Under the pieces are notes generated by a model, which was given only the letters and a program-made list of their open reading frames with translations, was not told the origin of the DNA and searched no databases. The translations under genes and the position numbers were made by a program. DNA of 64,000 bases, taken from the NCBI RefSeq assembly GCF_905147045.1, contig NC_065913.1:2840001-2904000 (forward strand), in the 5' to 3' direction. Positions 13,201 to 24,667 of this stretch are shown here, piece after piece. This DNA is from Nymphalis io (lineage: Eukaryota; Arthropoda; Insecta; Lepidoptera; Nymphalidae). Each line of letters begins with the position of its first letter. Position 1 is the first letter of the stretch.

Positions 13201-16200
13201 CACCAAAGGTTGTCTGTTAGAGATCGCTATAAGCGATAAGACCGCCTTTGCGCACCAATTTTTATTTTCTATTTCTTTGATTGTTTCCTACTTCACTCAT
13301 TTTATGTATATGTTGTGCAAAAAGTGTTAAATAAATAAATAAATAAGACCTCACTTACGTCACAAACATAAGGTCTCTCATTGGTATGTAGCCGTTCATG
13401 CCACAGCAACGCCCTCTCATCCACAAAGTCTCGCCCGCATGTAGGACAGGTAAATTTCCGTTTTTTCTTAATGGCTTCACTTTTTATTTGGCTTGGATTT
13501 CGTCTGGAAACAAATAAAGTATTTTATTGGTAATAACTTAATTTTACAGTACAGTAACAGCCTGTAAATGTCCCACTGCTGGGCTAAGCCTCTTCTCCCT
13601 TTTTGAGGAGAAAGTTTTGGAGCTTATTCCACCACGCTGCTCCAATGCGGGTTGGTGGAATACACATGTAGCAGAATTTCGATGAAATTAGACACATGCA
13701 GGTTTCCTCACGATGTTTTCCTTCACCGAAAAGCAAGAAAAATTGTAACAGAAGCACATGAAAATCAGAGGTGCTTGCCCGGGTTTGAACCCACGTTCAT
13801 CGGTTAATATTCACGCGTTCTTACCACTGGGCCATCTCGACTTTAATTTTACAGTAGTTGATAATAAATTATTTAGATAATAAATATAGTGTGTAAAAAA
13901 CCCTGTCCGACCCTGACGTGAATAGTTATTAAGTATCGTGAGTCGGTTCTATTTATGTAATCATTTTTAAAATACTAAGTAAAAAAAAATTACCCTGAAT
14001 AAAATTTAAAAAATCATTTAATTAAATGATGAAAATCATATGGTACCACATGGCGCGGGCGACAGCACTCGTTACGTATTTACCTATCGGATAGCGAGGA
14101 CATGAGGTCATGACCTCAGCTGTTGTTAACATTTGGTTACGGTAATAAGAAACTGAATTTTATGCAACTCTGAAAATAGCTTTATTTTATGTGTCCGAGT
14201 TGAGTTCTTGTGTCAAGTCATTCGATAATGTCGCCAATGCGATGGCTGTGGCAATGATGTTGTTCCATGAGCTTACCACCAACAGCGATACACGTCTGGC
14301 AGTGTTACAGTTGGTGCGAACGCGTTGCAGCATATTTGTGCCCGATTTAATTTAGTCAAGTCACTCTTACCCAGATACAATATCATATTGAAATACTCTC
14401 TCTACTCGGCATACTAATGTCGACGTCCGCCGCGTTTTTAAGAAATCCGCGTATCAGCATGAACCGATGTGTCGGCTTAACAAAGAGAAATTTGTACGAA
14501 CGAAAAGTAATAAATTATTGCAAGGTCGTGATAGTTTAAGACAGTGTCACATTACACTCATTAAGTGTGTTTTTATTTTAATTTAATTTTTTCTTTGTCT
14601 TTAGTATCTTAAAAATTGTTATGGTTTATATTTTAGGCGGTCGGGGAAACTTGAATTATGAAAAAATATTGTATTAATTATTATTATTACACATATTTAA
14701 TGTGAAATTACTATGTTTTCCTGAAAACGTTAATAAAAAAAAAAGAAAATAAATGAAGAACGCGTTAGTGTCCAAGCGGCTCAGATCGCTAACTGAAGAA
14801 GAAGAAGCTCACACTGAGTTGGGAAATTTGTGGCTTTTTTATTTTAGTCAGCAGACAATATGCCGCACCGGTCGACTCTGACTTCTTTTTTTTTCTGTGT
14901 TACATGTCAGCGGCATTTCAAAGGCACTCAATGGAGAGCCGCCTGGCGACTCTGGTGATGTCACATTAAAAAAAAAATGTTTGTTGTAGGGAAATTAGGA
15001 CACTAAAATTACAATAACATTTTTATATCCATATTCATGAATATTTGATTTTTAATATTTTTTTAGTTAATATGCCCTTTTGGGCGAACAGGGTTTTTTT
15101 ACACATTGTAAGAAACCAGCCAGTCATTCAACTGTTTTCCATGTTTAGAAGCACCTATTAATTTAAAAATGTGTTCGATATTTTTTAATTATATATCCCT
15201 ATTCAATTTACATATTTCTACATAAATAAACAACACACATTTAACATAAGTGTTCTTTGCTTGATTATAATAGTTAGGTGTAGTTTTGTTATATTATATG
15301 ATATTGCCCTAGTTAGTTTATAAAATAATTTTCAATATTTAATAAATGAAAATATACAATGTCAGATTACGCAAGTTAAATTAAAAATTAATTTCAAGCA
15401 AATAAATGGTAAGCAAGTAATAACAAAATACTAACTTAATATCATTATTCATTTCATGTTTTTTTATATGCATTTCGAAGCTAATCTCTCCCTTATACAT
15501 CCGCCCACAGTAATAACATGTATATTTCTTTACATGCTTCTTTTCATTGTGCTCTTTCAAATGCTCCGCGCTTTTAAGTATCAGCCCACATATTTCACAA
15601 ATATGTGCACCCTCTAACTTACTCATATTTTTCATTTCTTCGTGCCATTTAAAATGAGCAATGATCGTTTCCCGTTTTTTGAATACCGTATTGCATATAG
15701 CACATGTGTGTATACCAGTGTGGGTTTGTAGATGATTGTTAAATTCCTGTTCATCTTCTATTATGGCTTGACATACCTAAAATATATGCCTTGACTAAAT
15801 CATGCTACATTAAAATATTTATTTAGGACATTCTAAACTAATACGAAAATGCTTCACGTTCAAACATGGATGGTGGATCCATTTCAGATCATATAATTTA
15901 CATCAGTTAAATCTTAAAAATGAATCATGAAAAATCAAAGTATATAACAGGATTAAACCTATTCATTTTGGACAAAATTACAACTTAATATTTTATGCTA
16001 ATAACAAGTCGCAACAATATGTAACTGTAAGGTAGGTATGTATTGTTAAGATAAAAAAAAATAATTTTAATAATACAAACCTTGCATACAAAGAGATCTA
16101 CCCCGTGTTCTTCCTTCATATGTTCCTTCAGCTTCCTAACAAATCTGTACCTGACGGGGCATCTACTGCACATCTTGTATTCCATGGGATTCCGTTTCCT

Positions 16201-17033
16201 TTTCTTTTTCTTCTTTAAAATACTTGTTTCCGGTAATTGTTTCAAAACTTCACTAAAATCATTTTTACTACTTTCTAGAGATACCAGTGTTCCGTCTTCC
16301 TGTGGCTTATAAAATGATGGTTCACCATTCTCTCCCATAATAATCAATATATTTTCCTCAAAGTCATCATTTATGTTCAATTCCATTTTAATTTTTGGTT
16401 CATCTTTAGCTTTGGCCATGTCGTGTTTATTATACAGCTCTAAGTTTTTGTCGTCTGCACAACTTTGAAAAGGAAATTTATCAATATCGAAATCATATTC
16501 AAAACTATCTGGCTGTATACACGGCAAAGTTATACAAAGGGACTCTGCGGCTAGTTTTTCTGGTTCTTCTATTGAATGGATTTGATTATTTAATTCCTCG
16601 ACATAAAAATTAAGTAATTTCTCACTTTTTTGGGTTAATAAATAAAACTTGTAGGCCTCTGATGCTATCATAAAACAACTTGGGCATATTTTAAATTTGT
16701 GTACTGCTGAAAGCTGTAAAAATTAAACAAAATTGAGAACTGACGCTAATTGTACCAATAAATTTTAAATAACATTTAAGGTAATCTTTTAATAAATTAA
16801 TATTATACATTTTTAGAAAAAAAATGATAATCAGCACTTACTCGTATATGACAAACAACTTCTAGAATATCTGCTATACAATATTCAATGTTTTCTTTAC
16901 AAACAGTGGTAAAAGCATCCTCGTAAAGATCTTCTAAAGGTAACAAACATATCCGACAAAACTTTTGCTCAAATGTACCATTTACAATATGTTTCACAAG
17001 ATCTTGTAAATTTATCGACTTCGCCATTTTCAT
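10277..17033 (-). CDS. ZAD-domain C2H2 zinc-finger protein
   Basis: This is a putative nuclear DNA-binding regulator of the insect ZAD family. Six minus-strand exons join in phase: 17033-16842, 16713-16081, 15776-15436, 13503-13359, 11233-11096 and 10489-10277, giving 551-553 aa. Two in-frame ATGs exist; the second (17027, AAAATGG) has the better context. The N-terminal ZAD has its zinc cysteines as FCRIC (C24, C27) and ICPSC (C72, C75, after the first intron). A roughly 100-residue acidic linker includes one SUMO-type IKME. About eight C2H2 fingers follow, starting YKMCSRC, FVCKVC, HTCAIC, HICEIC, YTCYYC, FTCPTC, YVCDVC and RRCPLC. Three fingers are split by introns. The last junction uses weak splice signals (donor GTGTCG) but is the only one that supplies the final His. 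Introns hold LINE and SINE debris. It is head-to-head with the zinc-finger gene at 18498. Target and function are unknown. Confidence 0.85.
10754..11042 (+). mobile_element. SINE-A copy 2 inside the ZAD gene's last intron
   Basis: The copy is near full length, antisense to the gene, with head GAGCCGAGATGGCCCAGTGG and 3' end AGCAGTGGGGCATTCACAGG. It stops about 54 bp from the end of coding exon 5 (11096). The intervening bases remain GC-rich and exon-like. Confidence 0.88.
12137..12960 (+). pseudogene. Degraded LINE: C-terminal reverse-transcriptase region and 3' UTR
   Basis: A long reading frame encodes the region downstream of a non-LTR reverse transcriptase (YFHSIMSYDIVLWG, LQKKATRAIYNL, SFVGQCIRFYNRIPE). 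This part is typical of jockey/CR1-like LINEs. Its upstream part is frameshifted: TTFLGLTFDDKLQW is readable only in another frame near 12190-12235. The 3' UTR includes TTTCTTTCGCCGGTTCTAC and an A/T tail ending in GATTTAATTTGATTTG. The reverse-transcriptase catalytic core is absent. It sits in the ZAD zinc-finger intron between exons 4 and 5, antisense to that gene. Confidence 0.8.
13200..13346 (+). mobile_element. LINE-type 3' end fragment with (TAAA)n tail
   Basis: The segment contains GAGATCGCTATAAGCGATAA, a short hairpin motif common in lepidopteran non-LTR 3' UTRs by my recollection, followed by CCGCCTTTG. It ends with a TAAATAAATAAATAA tail. The tail stops about 13 bp from ZAD-gene exon 4 (13359), so it forms the start of the downstream intron. 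Confidence 0.6.
13550..13842 (-). mobile_element. SINE-A copy 3
   Basis: A near full-length copy in the ZAD-gene intron between exons 3 and 4, inserted in the gene's sense orientation. Head at the right (GAGATGGCCCAGTGGTAAGA on the minus strand), CAGTAACAGCC end at the left. Confidence 0.87.
13843..15380. other. Intron DNA of the ZAD zinc-finger gene, no gene seen
   Basis: AT-rich intron 3. Its one notable site is the 16-bp perfect palindrome TGAGGTCATGACCTCA at 14103-14118. A GC-richer stretch near 14040-14500 has no coding support. Confidence 0.45.
14103..14118. promoter_or_regulatory. Perfect palindrome of nuclear-receptor half-sites (IR0)
   Basis: TGAGGTCATGACCTCA contains AGGTCA and TGACCT with no spacer. 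This is the arrangement known as the palindromic thyroid-type response element (TREpal). Insect EcR/USP prefers one spacer base, so the binding partner is uncertain. Confidence 0.4.
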
Positions 17034-18497
17034 GTATCCTGAAAAACACTTTATAAGAATAAATTGCTTGGCACCACATTTTTCATTAATAAAATAGAAT
17101 ATTATTATTAAGTTTTTGACACAAAATTTAGAATTTACCACCGAAACTGAATTTACTATCGATGCGTTCTTGAGCATTCAATTTTGCGGTTCGTTCATGA
17201 ATCCTCAGGCGCCATTTTGATTATTTAAGCGTATGCTAGATAAACTAATATCGCTTAATTTTGACATTATAATATTATAGTAACTAAATTCGAATAATAT
17301 ATATAAAGTGTTGTTTTTATTATTTCAGTTCAAAGCAAATGATTTCATGTAACATAATTTTTCATAAGGCTTGAACTAATTTTATAAAAAGCATTTATTT
17401 ACAATTCTATTACTAAAATTTTAAATCTGGCTTTAATTAATAATATTTTATAACAATAAACATATTGTTAAAGACCAGAAAAAAATTCGAAAAATAATAA
17501 TAAATAATATTATGTAATTGAAAAGAATTTTTTTTTAAACGACTAAGTTTTAACGTAATTTTGTTTATAGAAATACTTTGTTTTATTAAAATTTATTTAT
17601 TTCTAGATAATTAAGTATTAAGTCTGTAAAAACTGCTGTATATATTTTAATTTACTTTGTAGAATAAGCTTTATTTTATTATGTTACATAGTGTTATCTA
17701 GAGCATAGCAATAAAGATCTATATGAATTAAAAAAGTAGTTGTCAAAATTAACATAACTTTGCAAAAAAATATGTTTACGTTGACTTTTATTTATTATGA
17801 TAATAGTTTGTGAATATTTCAAAATTAAGAATAATTTTTACATTTAAAAATATTTCAAGTTAAGATTTCCTATAGTTCATTGTATATTTGTTGAAACCTA
17901 ATTATATAGGTTCGAAAATAGTTGAATGCAGGAGTAATTAACCTCGACGTTAAAAAAAAATATTTCTTATTTCAATGGATTATTGGTTTATAGCAAAAGC
18001 AAAACCCAAAAAAACGGCTCAAAGTTGGTTCGATGCAACGGTTATAATGTACTACTTCGTACTATTTTGTGGTAACTTAAAGACAGGTATAATCACCTAA
18101 TATATTTTAATTTTGTTATTAATTATTTACATATTTATTAAGTTGTAACTAGTGAATTGTTAATGACTTAGTCTTTATTCAACATGTAACAGAATTTAAT
18201 TTTCAAAAACAAAGTAGTACATAATATTTTCTAAACTAAATGAACAAAACTAAAATATGATATAATATTATATTATATTTTATCAATTCTTGAAATCAAG
18301 AACAAAATGATAATTATTGCACCTAACGCAAATTTGTACACATTCTATTCAGATCTATATCTTATTTTTATTATTTTTAAAAGGAGTGCAGTAGAGAATA
18401 AAGAATACTTTAAAAATATTTAAAGGCATAATGGGAGTGTGCTGTACTCAAATGGCACTGCTAATTTAAAGGGAAAATAACAAATTGATATTTAAAA
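17034..18497. promoter_or_regulatory. Divergent promoter region between two zinc-finger genes
   Basis: The 1.46 kb between the start codons of the ZAD gene (-) and the 12-finger gene (+) is AT-rich with no supported coding sequence. Both 5' UTRs and promoters must lie here unless upstream non-coding exons exist. A 40-codon ORF near 17974 has no recognisable product. Confidence 0.5.
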
Positions 18498-21400
18498 ATG
18501 GAATTCCAAAATTCAATATCAAGTGAACTGGATTTAACTAATGAGATGGTAATATCTGATGATCTCAATATTAAAGAAGAAATAACCCATGAGATAACAG
18601 TTGATATAAAACCTGAAAATGATGACAGCGACAGCAATGACAATCCATTTGAAAACATTCAGGTTGAGATTAAACAGGAATTCATTACTCCAAACTCTCC
18701 GGATAAACTAGTTGAAATATCATCCATCACAGAGAAAAGAGAGGCTGACCTTCGACACACAGTAATGCAAATAGAAAATGAAATTAACGAGTTAATATTA
18801 CCAAATACAGATGACAATATTAAAATGGAGAAGCAAGACGAGGTAATGGGTTATGAATATCCTAGTATTGACGATGGAAGCATGGACAGTGAAGAGGCAC
18901 ACGCATTGAACAATGTTGAAGCCTGTTTACAAGATGAAATTAACATAAAACCTGAAAATGATGCTTATGAGGTACAGTTTAAAATATTACTGGCTACTGT
19001 TTATATTCAATCTGGTCTATAAACTAAGTCAATGCAAAAAAAACCCATACAGATGAATTATGAATTATTTAGTTGATACATGATCCAAAAACAATTATAA
19101 TCAATAAAACCAACAACTAAAAGAGTGTTCTTTATTGTCGAAACAAACAAATATTGATTGGGAAATAAATTAATTCACATAGAATAATATATATAGTTAA
19201 TTTACAAATATTCCTATATACCTTTATAGTTCTTATGTAATCAGCCAGGTCATTTTATTCTCTTGTTTATTTTAAATATACTCTAATAAGATTCTTATCG
19301 GAAACACTTTTTTCCATGGTTTGTCGAGACTAGGTACACGGATTACTGGTAATAAGTAACTAGGATCCATTAATCAAAGATTTTGCAACTGAAATTACTC
19401 AATTGTGTACTAGTAGGATTGCCTTAAGCGAAGTCAAATGCACGTTCAATTCCACTATATTTTTTTTTGTATTATCTACTACATTTCTTTTTCATTTCGC
19501 AAAGTGTCCTTCAAAATAGTTATGATGAGTCAGCTGAGGATATTTTAATTGAGGTTTTGTTTGGTGTTATATAGTACGCTACACATATATTGTTTTTAAT
19601 GTATTGAAAATTTACTTGAGTGACACATGTTTACTATTTATTATGCTATTACCATAGATAAACATGCATATGCTTTATTAACGATGATAATATGCCTCAT
19701 CTGCTTTGAATTTGCTAAGGAAAATTGTGTAACATTTATTTCCTAACTAACCTTAATCTTGTTTAGTTTAAATATTGGTACCGTCTATGGATTGATTGAT
19801 CATGTCACGTTAACTCTGCTGAAGCATTCTCATTTCCTCAACATGTATTTCTTTAATCATTGATTTTACAAAATCTGTCCTCACAACCCTATACCTATTG
19901 TAATAAACATGCATTGCACCTTCAGAGATTTCAACAATTGAACATGAAATATATTATCTTTACTGAATTGTTCTGTTATGTTTTCTATCACTTACCATGA
20001 CAGATTTGTTATGTGCAAAAAAATATGTTTTACGAAAACATAATTAATACAATACAATTTGAACTTTTCTATTTTAATTTAAACTAAAAGGAACTGTAAA
20101 AAATAGAAACTTAGAGAAGCCATAAATAGCTTTATAGGTATGTATGGGGTAAGAGGTTAATCTGTTATTATGTGTTCCATAAACAGGTATTTGGTTACAC
20201 TATGTATATATTATATGTCCGTAATCCGTAACAGCCTGTGAATGTCCCACTGCTGGGCTAAAGGCCTCCACTCCTCTTTTTGAGGAGAAGGTTTGGAGCT
20301 TATACCACCACGCTGCTCCAATGCGGGTTGGTGGAATTCACATATGGCAGAATTTCAGTGAAATTAGACACATGCAGGTTTCCTCACGATGTTTTCCTTC
20401 ACCGTAAAGCACGAGATGAATCATAATCACAAATTAAGCACATGAAAATTCAGTGGTGCTTGCCCGGGTTTGAACCCACGATCATCGGTTAAGATTCACG
20501 CGTTCTTACCACAGGGCCATCTCGGCTTTTATATATATGTATGATATTCAAAATTTAAAGATTGTATTCATATGATTTTCCATGATGATAGTTTCCTTAA
20601 TATTTTCTCAATATTTATTGTTGTTTATTTTCTATGCATTAATATTTATTATTTCAATCTTTCTAGGATACAACAAAAGAAGATTTTGACAAAATCATAA
20701 AGGAAGAAATGGATTTAACAGTAACGGAAACTCACTTAATATCAAACAAAGTAATCAACACAACATCAACTATCACAAATCCTCAAGATGGAGTGATACA
20801 GTCACAAACAACAAAAACATTAGTAATGGAAATTCATCCTATGGTTCAGGGCATCAATGTTTCATCATTGGGTAGAATGAATAATCCTGAAGAGATTTTA
20901 CCAACTTCAACTCACAATGACGACAATCTCACAATGGAATATGATAATTTCCAACTAAACTCCATAACTGGCAATGTTTTATCATTAGAGCAGGAAGCAT
21001 ATGGGCTATTAAAAGCAGGTCGCTGTGATGTCAACGACAAGCCATTCAGCTGCAATAAATGTGATAAATCATATAAGAAATCGAAATATTTGAAGGAGCA
21101 CATGCAAGTTCACAAGTCCATAGAGAATAGAGCAATGGGAATTATTAAAGGCCTCAAAACGAGAATGGAGAATATGAAGAAACGAATTTGTAATGATCTC
21201 AAGAAAGACGTAAATAAAGTTATAGATAAACATTCGTTTGAGAACAAGAAGGCACGAATGGAAAGATTAGAGAATCGATCGCGTATCAAGGAGGAGGTCG
21301 TTTTGAATATGAAGAAAGAAGGCTATGAGTGCACTTGTGGACAGATATTCAAACGAAAAACTAGAATGTTGTCGTGTTTACGATCTCACGATATATACGC

Positions 21401-22565
21401 GGACACGGAGTCCTGCTTTTCATGCATATCGTGCACCAAACAGTTCAAAGACAAACAGGAGTTAGCGCTACATCGTAAGCGGTTGCATCGCAAACGATTC
21501 CCCTGTAAATTTTGTCCAACAGACTACAGCACCAGAAAAGACTTATTCAAACACCTTCAAATACACCAAAAAGTTCAATTGATGGAGTACAAAGTTATAT
21601 CGGAAGTTGTTAAAGGGAAACAGAAGCTTAAATGCTTTATGTGTTCCAAAACATTTTCGGAATTATCAGAATTAAAAATGCACGTGATGGAGGATCACGA
21701 AGAGCCGTATATTTGCCCGCATTGTAAAGGAACCTTTCCGAAAATTATCGATTTTGGAAATCACACGAAGACGTACCATCCAGAAGTTGAAGGACAATCC
21801 GTCTTGGATGTCCTTGAAGCGTTTTCAAAATTGGTGCAAGCTTGGAAATGCGAGGAGTGTAAATTACAGTTTCATGCGGCCGACAAATTTGCCATGCACC
21901 AGGTAGAGAAACATAGTCCGGATTTGAAATTAAAGGATCAGTTCCAGTGCTCCGATTGTCGAAGAGTTTTCGTAAGCCAAAAAGGTTTGACGTCTCACAG
22001 AAGAATTCATCACAACACGGGTAGCACAGAGGAAGCTGAGACCGTCGAGAAGGGTGTCATGTGCGTTGAATGTCGCAAGGTATGTAAGGATATGACCGCT
22101 CTTACGTCACACATGCGTCTTCATTCTCCAGAACGGAAGTATCCTTGTAAATTTTGCGATTTCCGTTTTTCGACCCCGGAGAAGAGAAAGATCCACGCTG
22201 AACTACACACGGGCGACATGAAGTACGTATGTTTTATATGCGAGTATCAGTGTAGTTCGGAGAATCGGTTGAAACAACACAAGATGTCCTTGAAACACGC
22301 GAACATGAAGGAGTTCCTGTTGACGGGCAAACCGCTGATCGAGGAACAGTCGACTTCGAAGGAAACGAGGCCTGAAGAAAAATACGTTAAAAAGAGGAAA
22401 CAGAGTAAAAGCACGTCGTCTTTATCGAGTGATGAAGCGTCTTCGACGTGCGAAGTCTGCGGTGATAAGTTTCCAAGTGAAAAGAAAATGTTAGAACATA
22501 AACAATCTCACCCGTTCATTGAATTTCCCAACGACGACACGCCTACTAGGATATTTTTTAAGTAG
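18498..22565 (+). CDS. Multi-finger C2H2 zinc-finger protein with acidic N-terminus
   Basis: This is a putative nuclear DNA-binding protein of 790 aa. Two exons join in phase: 18498-18971 and 20667-22565 (acceptor TTCTAG; the intron holds SINE-A copy 4). The first ~170 residues are acidic and carry six SUMO-acceptor motifs of the form (I/V)KxE at K26, K38, K59, K109, K151 and K170. A basic, coiled-coil-like stretch follows the first finger. About 12 C2H2 fingers run to the C-terminus, opening FSCNKC, FSCISC, FPCKFC, LKCFMC, YICPHC, WKCEEC, FQCSDC, VMCVEC, YPCKFC, YVCFIC and STCEVC. One variant finger near ECTCGQIF has CxC instead of CxxC and is unlikely to bind zinc normally. No ZAD is visible; an upstream exon cannot be excluded. 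It shares the intergenic region with the ZAD gene, which suggests a local zinc-finger cluster. Function unknown. Confidence 0.9.
20228..20526 (-). mobile_element. SINE-A copy 4
   Basis: A near full-length copy in the single intron of the 12-finger gene, about 140 bp upstream of the exon 2 acceptor and antisense to the gene. The head reads AGCCGAGATGGCCCTGTGGT on the minus strand. Confidence 0.88.
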
Positions 22566-24667
22566 TCACTCTTGCCATTCGGTTGTAGTTTAGTTTGCAC
22601 TGTGGTTATACTCCATTTAACAAAGCGCTTGGACTATACATTTTCTGTGATCTGATTGGTTAATATAACTTATAAATTATCTCTTTACTCTAAAACTGAT
22701 GAACCAATTTTAATGAATGATTTTAATCATTGTATAATCTTCTAGAAAAAAGATATTAGAGATATGTAAATTAAAACAATAACGATCGTATCGTATGTAG
22801 TACTAATTCTTCGCGGGCGAAGAGGTACATTTGGTTTATGTAAATTTTTAAATTATACTTGATAGGTTTTTGTAAATACAAAAACCAAAATATTATTTAA
22901 TTACATACTAAAACTATTTATGTGTATATTTATTTTATAAATGTATAAACAAAAATAACTTATGTAAACCACTAAAGTGTGTAAAAGACCTTAATTTTCA
23001 TATATTATGTTCTGTGTGCCCAGTGTGTTTATTTACTTATTCGATAGCGTCTTTCATTGGAATGTATGAAATTAAAACAGCGCCATCTAGTGACAATAAT
23101 CGGAATTCCATACAAGTCGCGGTTGAAGTAAAAGCTATCGAAAATTAAAATAACTTTTTATAAGAAATATCTTTATATATTATTTTAATTTAAACAACGT
23201 TGTATTTTTCGTGCTTAATATTAATTTTGAAAAGAAGTACTTATGTTACATATTAAACAGCCTTATTCCTTGCTGCTATCAACATCAAGTCTACTTATAT
23301 CTAAGCACAAGTGGATCGCAAAGGTATAACAAATGTTTTTATATCGCTGTATTAACTTCCACAATGAATAGCTTTAACAAATGGAGTGTAATTTATATAT
23401 ATATATATATATATAACTGTTTTAGGTATAGTTCGGCGTTTTTTTTGTGATTTGTGTTAAAAAGCTAGTCTGTTAACTCTACAAATGTAATTTTAATTGT
23501 TGAAATATCAGTGCCTCAATAATATAAGTTATTTACATGGCAATGTTAGGTAAAGGTGTTAATAAATAATAAAATGCAAATTTAAAATTGTATTTTTATT
23601 CTCTATTGTTATCACAAGACAATAAAAATTAACATTTTGACTGAAGTTATCGTTCGAAAATAAAATCTGTTTCAGAAGTTATTAATTCGTCTATTTCGTA
23701 ACCAAGATTCCATTTCGTAACAAATATTTAATATTGTACAAGTTTTTTAAACACATACGCGAAATAATACAACATTGTATTTGAACTGAAGTGTTGAAAA
23801 ATGAAAATCCTTAGCAATTTTAAAAATGTTTCATTGAAAAAAAACATATAGCATACACGAAATAGTACACCAGTCTAGTTGGAAATTAAATCGTAACATT
23901 AAACACTGGTAATAAATAAGTTAAATGTTACATCATATAAAAAACCTTATAATTTTTTAATATTGCTAATTATTATTATAAAAAGATAACATTTTTCCCC
24001 GTGTCCTATGCCTCAATGTTTCAATACTCTTCGATTTTCTTTACCAATTATTTTGTACACAAATAGTGACAGAGAAAAATTAATATTTACTTTTCTCTGT
24101 CTCTTTCTAACAATGAAATCGCAATTCGGACATTTGATTGATTTTACTATTGTATTTTATATTGAAATTTTTGTTCTAAACTAACCAAGTCGAAATACCA
24201 TTATGATAAATTAATATATTAGTATAACGACTCCTAAACTCGATATGATTCTATGAAATACCTCACTTAAAGTCACTTATAGTAAATAACCCTTAATTTA
24301 ATATTCTATGTTGATAAAGAAGTGTTACGTTTTAACTTCACATTCAGTAAAGGTACTTGTCGAACACGATAGTAATCATAATTGTATTTCAACATTATTT
24401 CAATCGTTCGCCGGCTTAAAATGAAACAATATTTTTATATTAACGCAATAATTTTAATTAAATTATGATTAAGTGTTTTCGACAATTACCTAACCTCTTC
24501 GGATTGACTTATATAAAAATGATACATCGTTGACATATAAAATGAATTGTATATCCGCTTTTAATTATAAATGTATTAATGAATTGTATAAAATTGTGAC
24601 AATAAATGATTTTCTCTCTTTATTTAAAAGTATTAGCTAGAACACACGTCTCGAACATACTGTATAA
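22566..24667. other. Convergent intergenic region
   Basis: The region lies between the stop codons of the 12-finger gene (+) and glucosidase II alpha (-) and must hold both 3' UTRs. It contains a CTCF-like site at 23078-23094, a (TA)n tract near 23394-23414 and an 11-bp inverted repeat GACAGAGAAAA/TTTTCTCTGTC near 24070-24100. I see no coding sequence. Confidence 0.5.
23078..23094 (-). promoter_or_regulatory. CTCF-like site
   Basis: On the minus strand the bases read GTCACTAGATGGCGCTG. From established knowledge, the insect CTCF core is CACTAGATGGCGCT-like. The site lies between two convergent genes, a plausible insulator position. Occupancy is inferred, not shown. Confidence 0.5.

Noticed and set aside
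17974..18100. Possible upstream coding exon (about 40 codons ending before GTATAATC) for the 12-finger gene
   Set aside because: No ZAD cysteines and no known motif; joining phase is not testable without transcripts.
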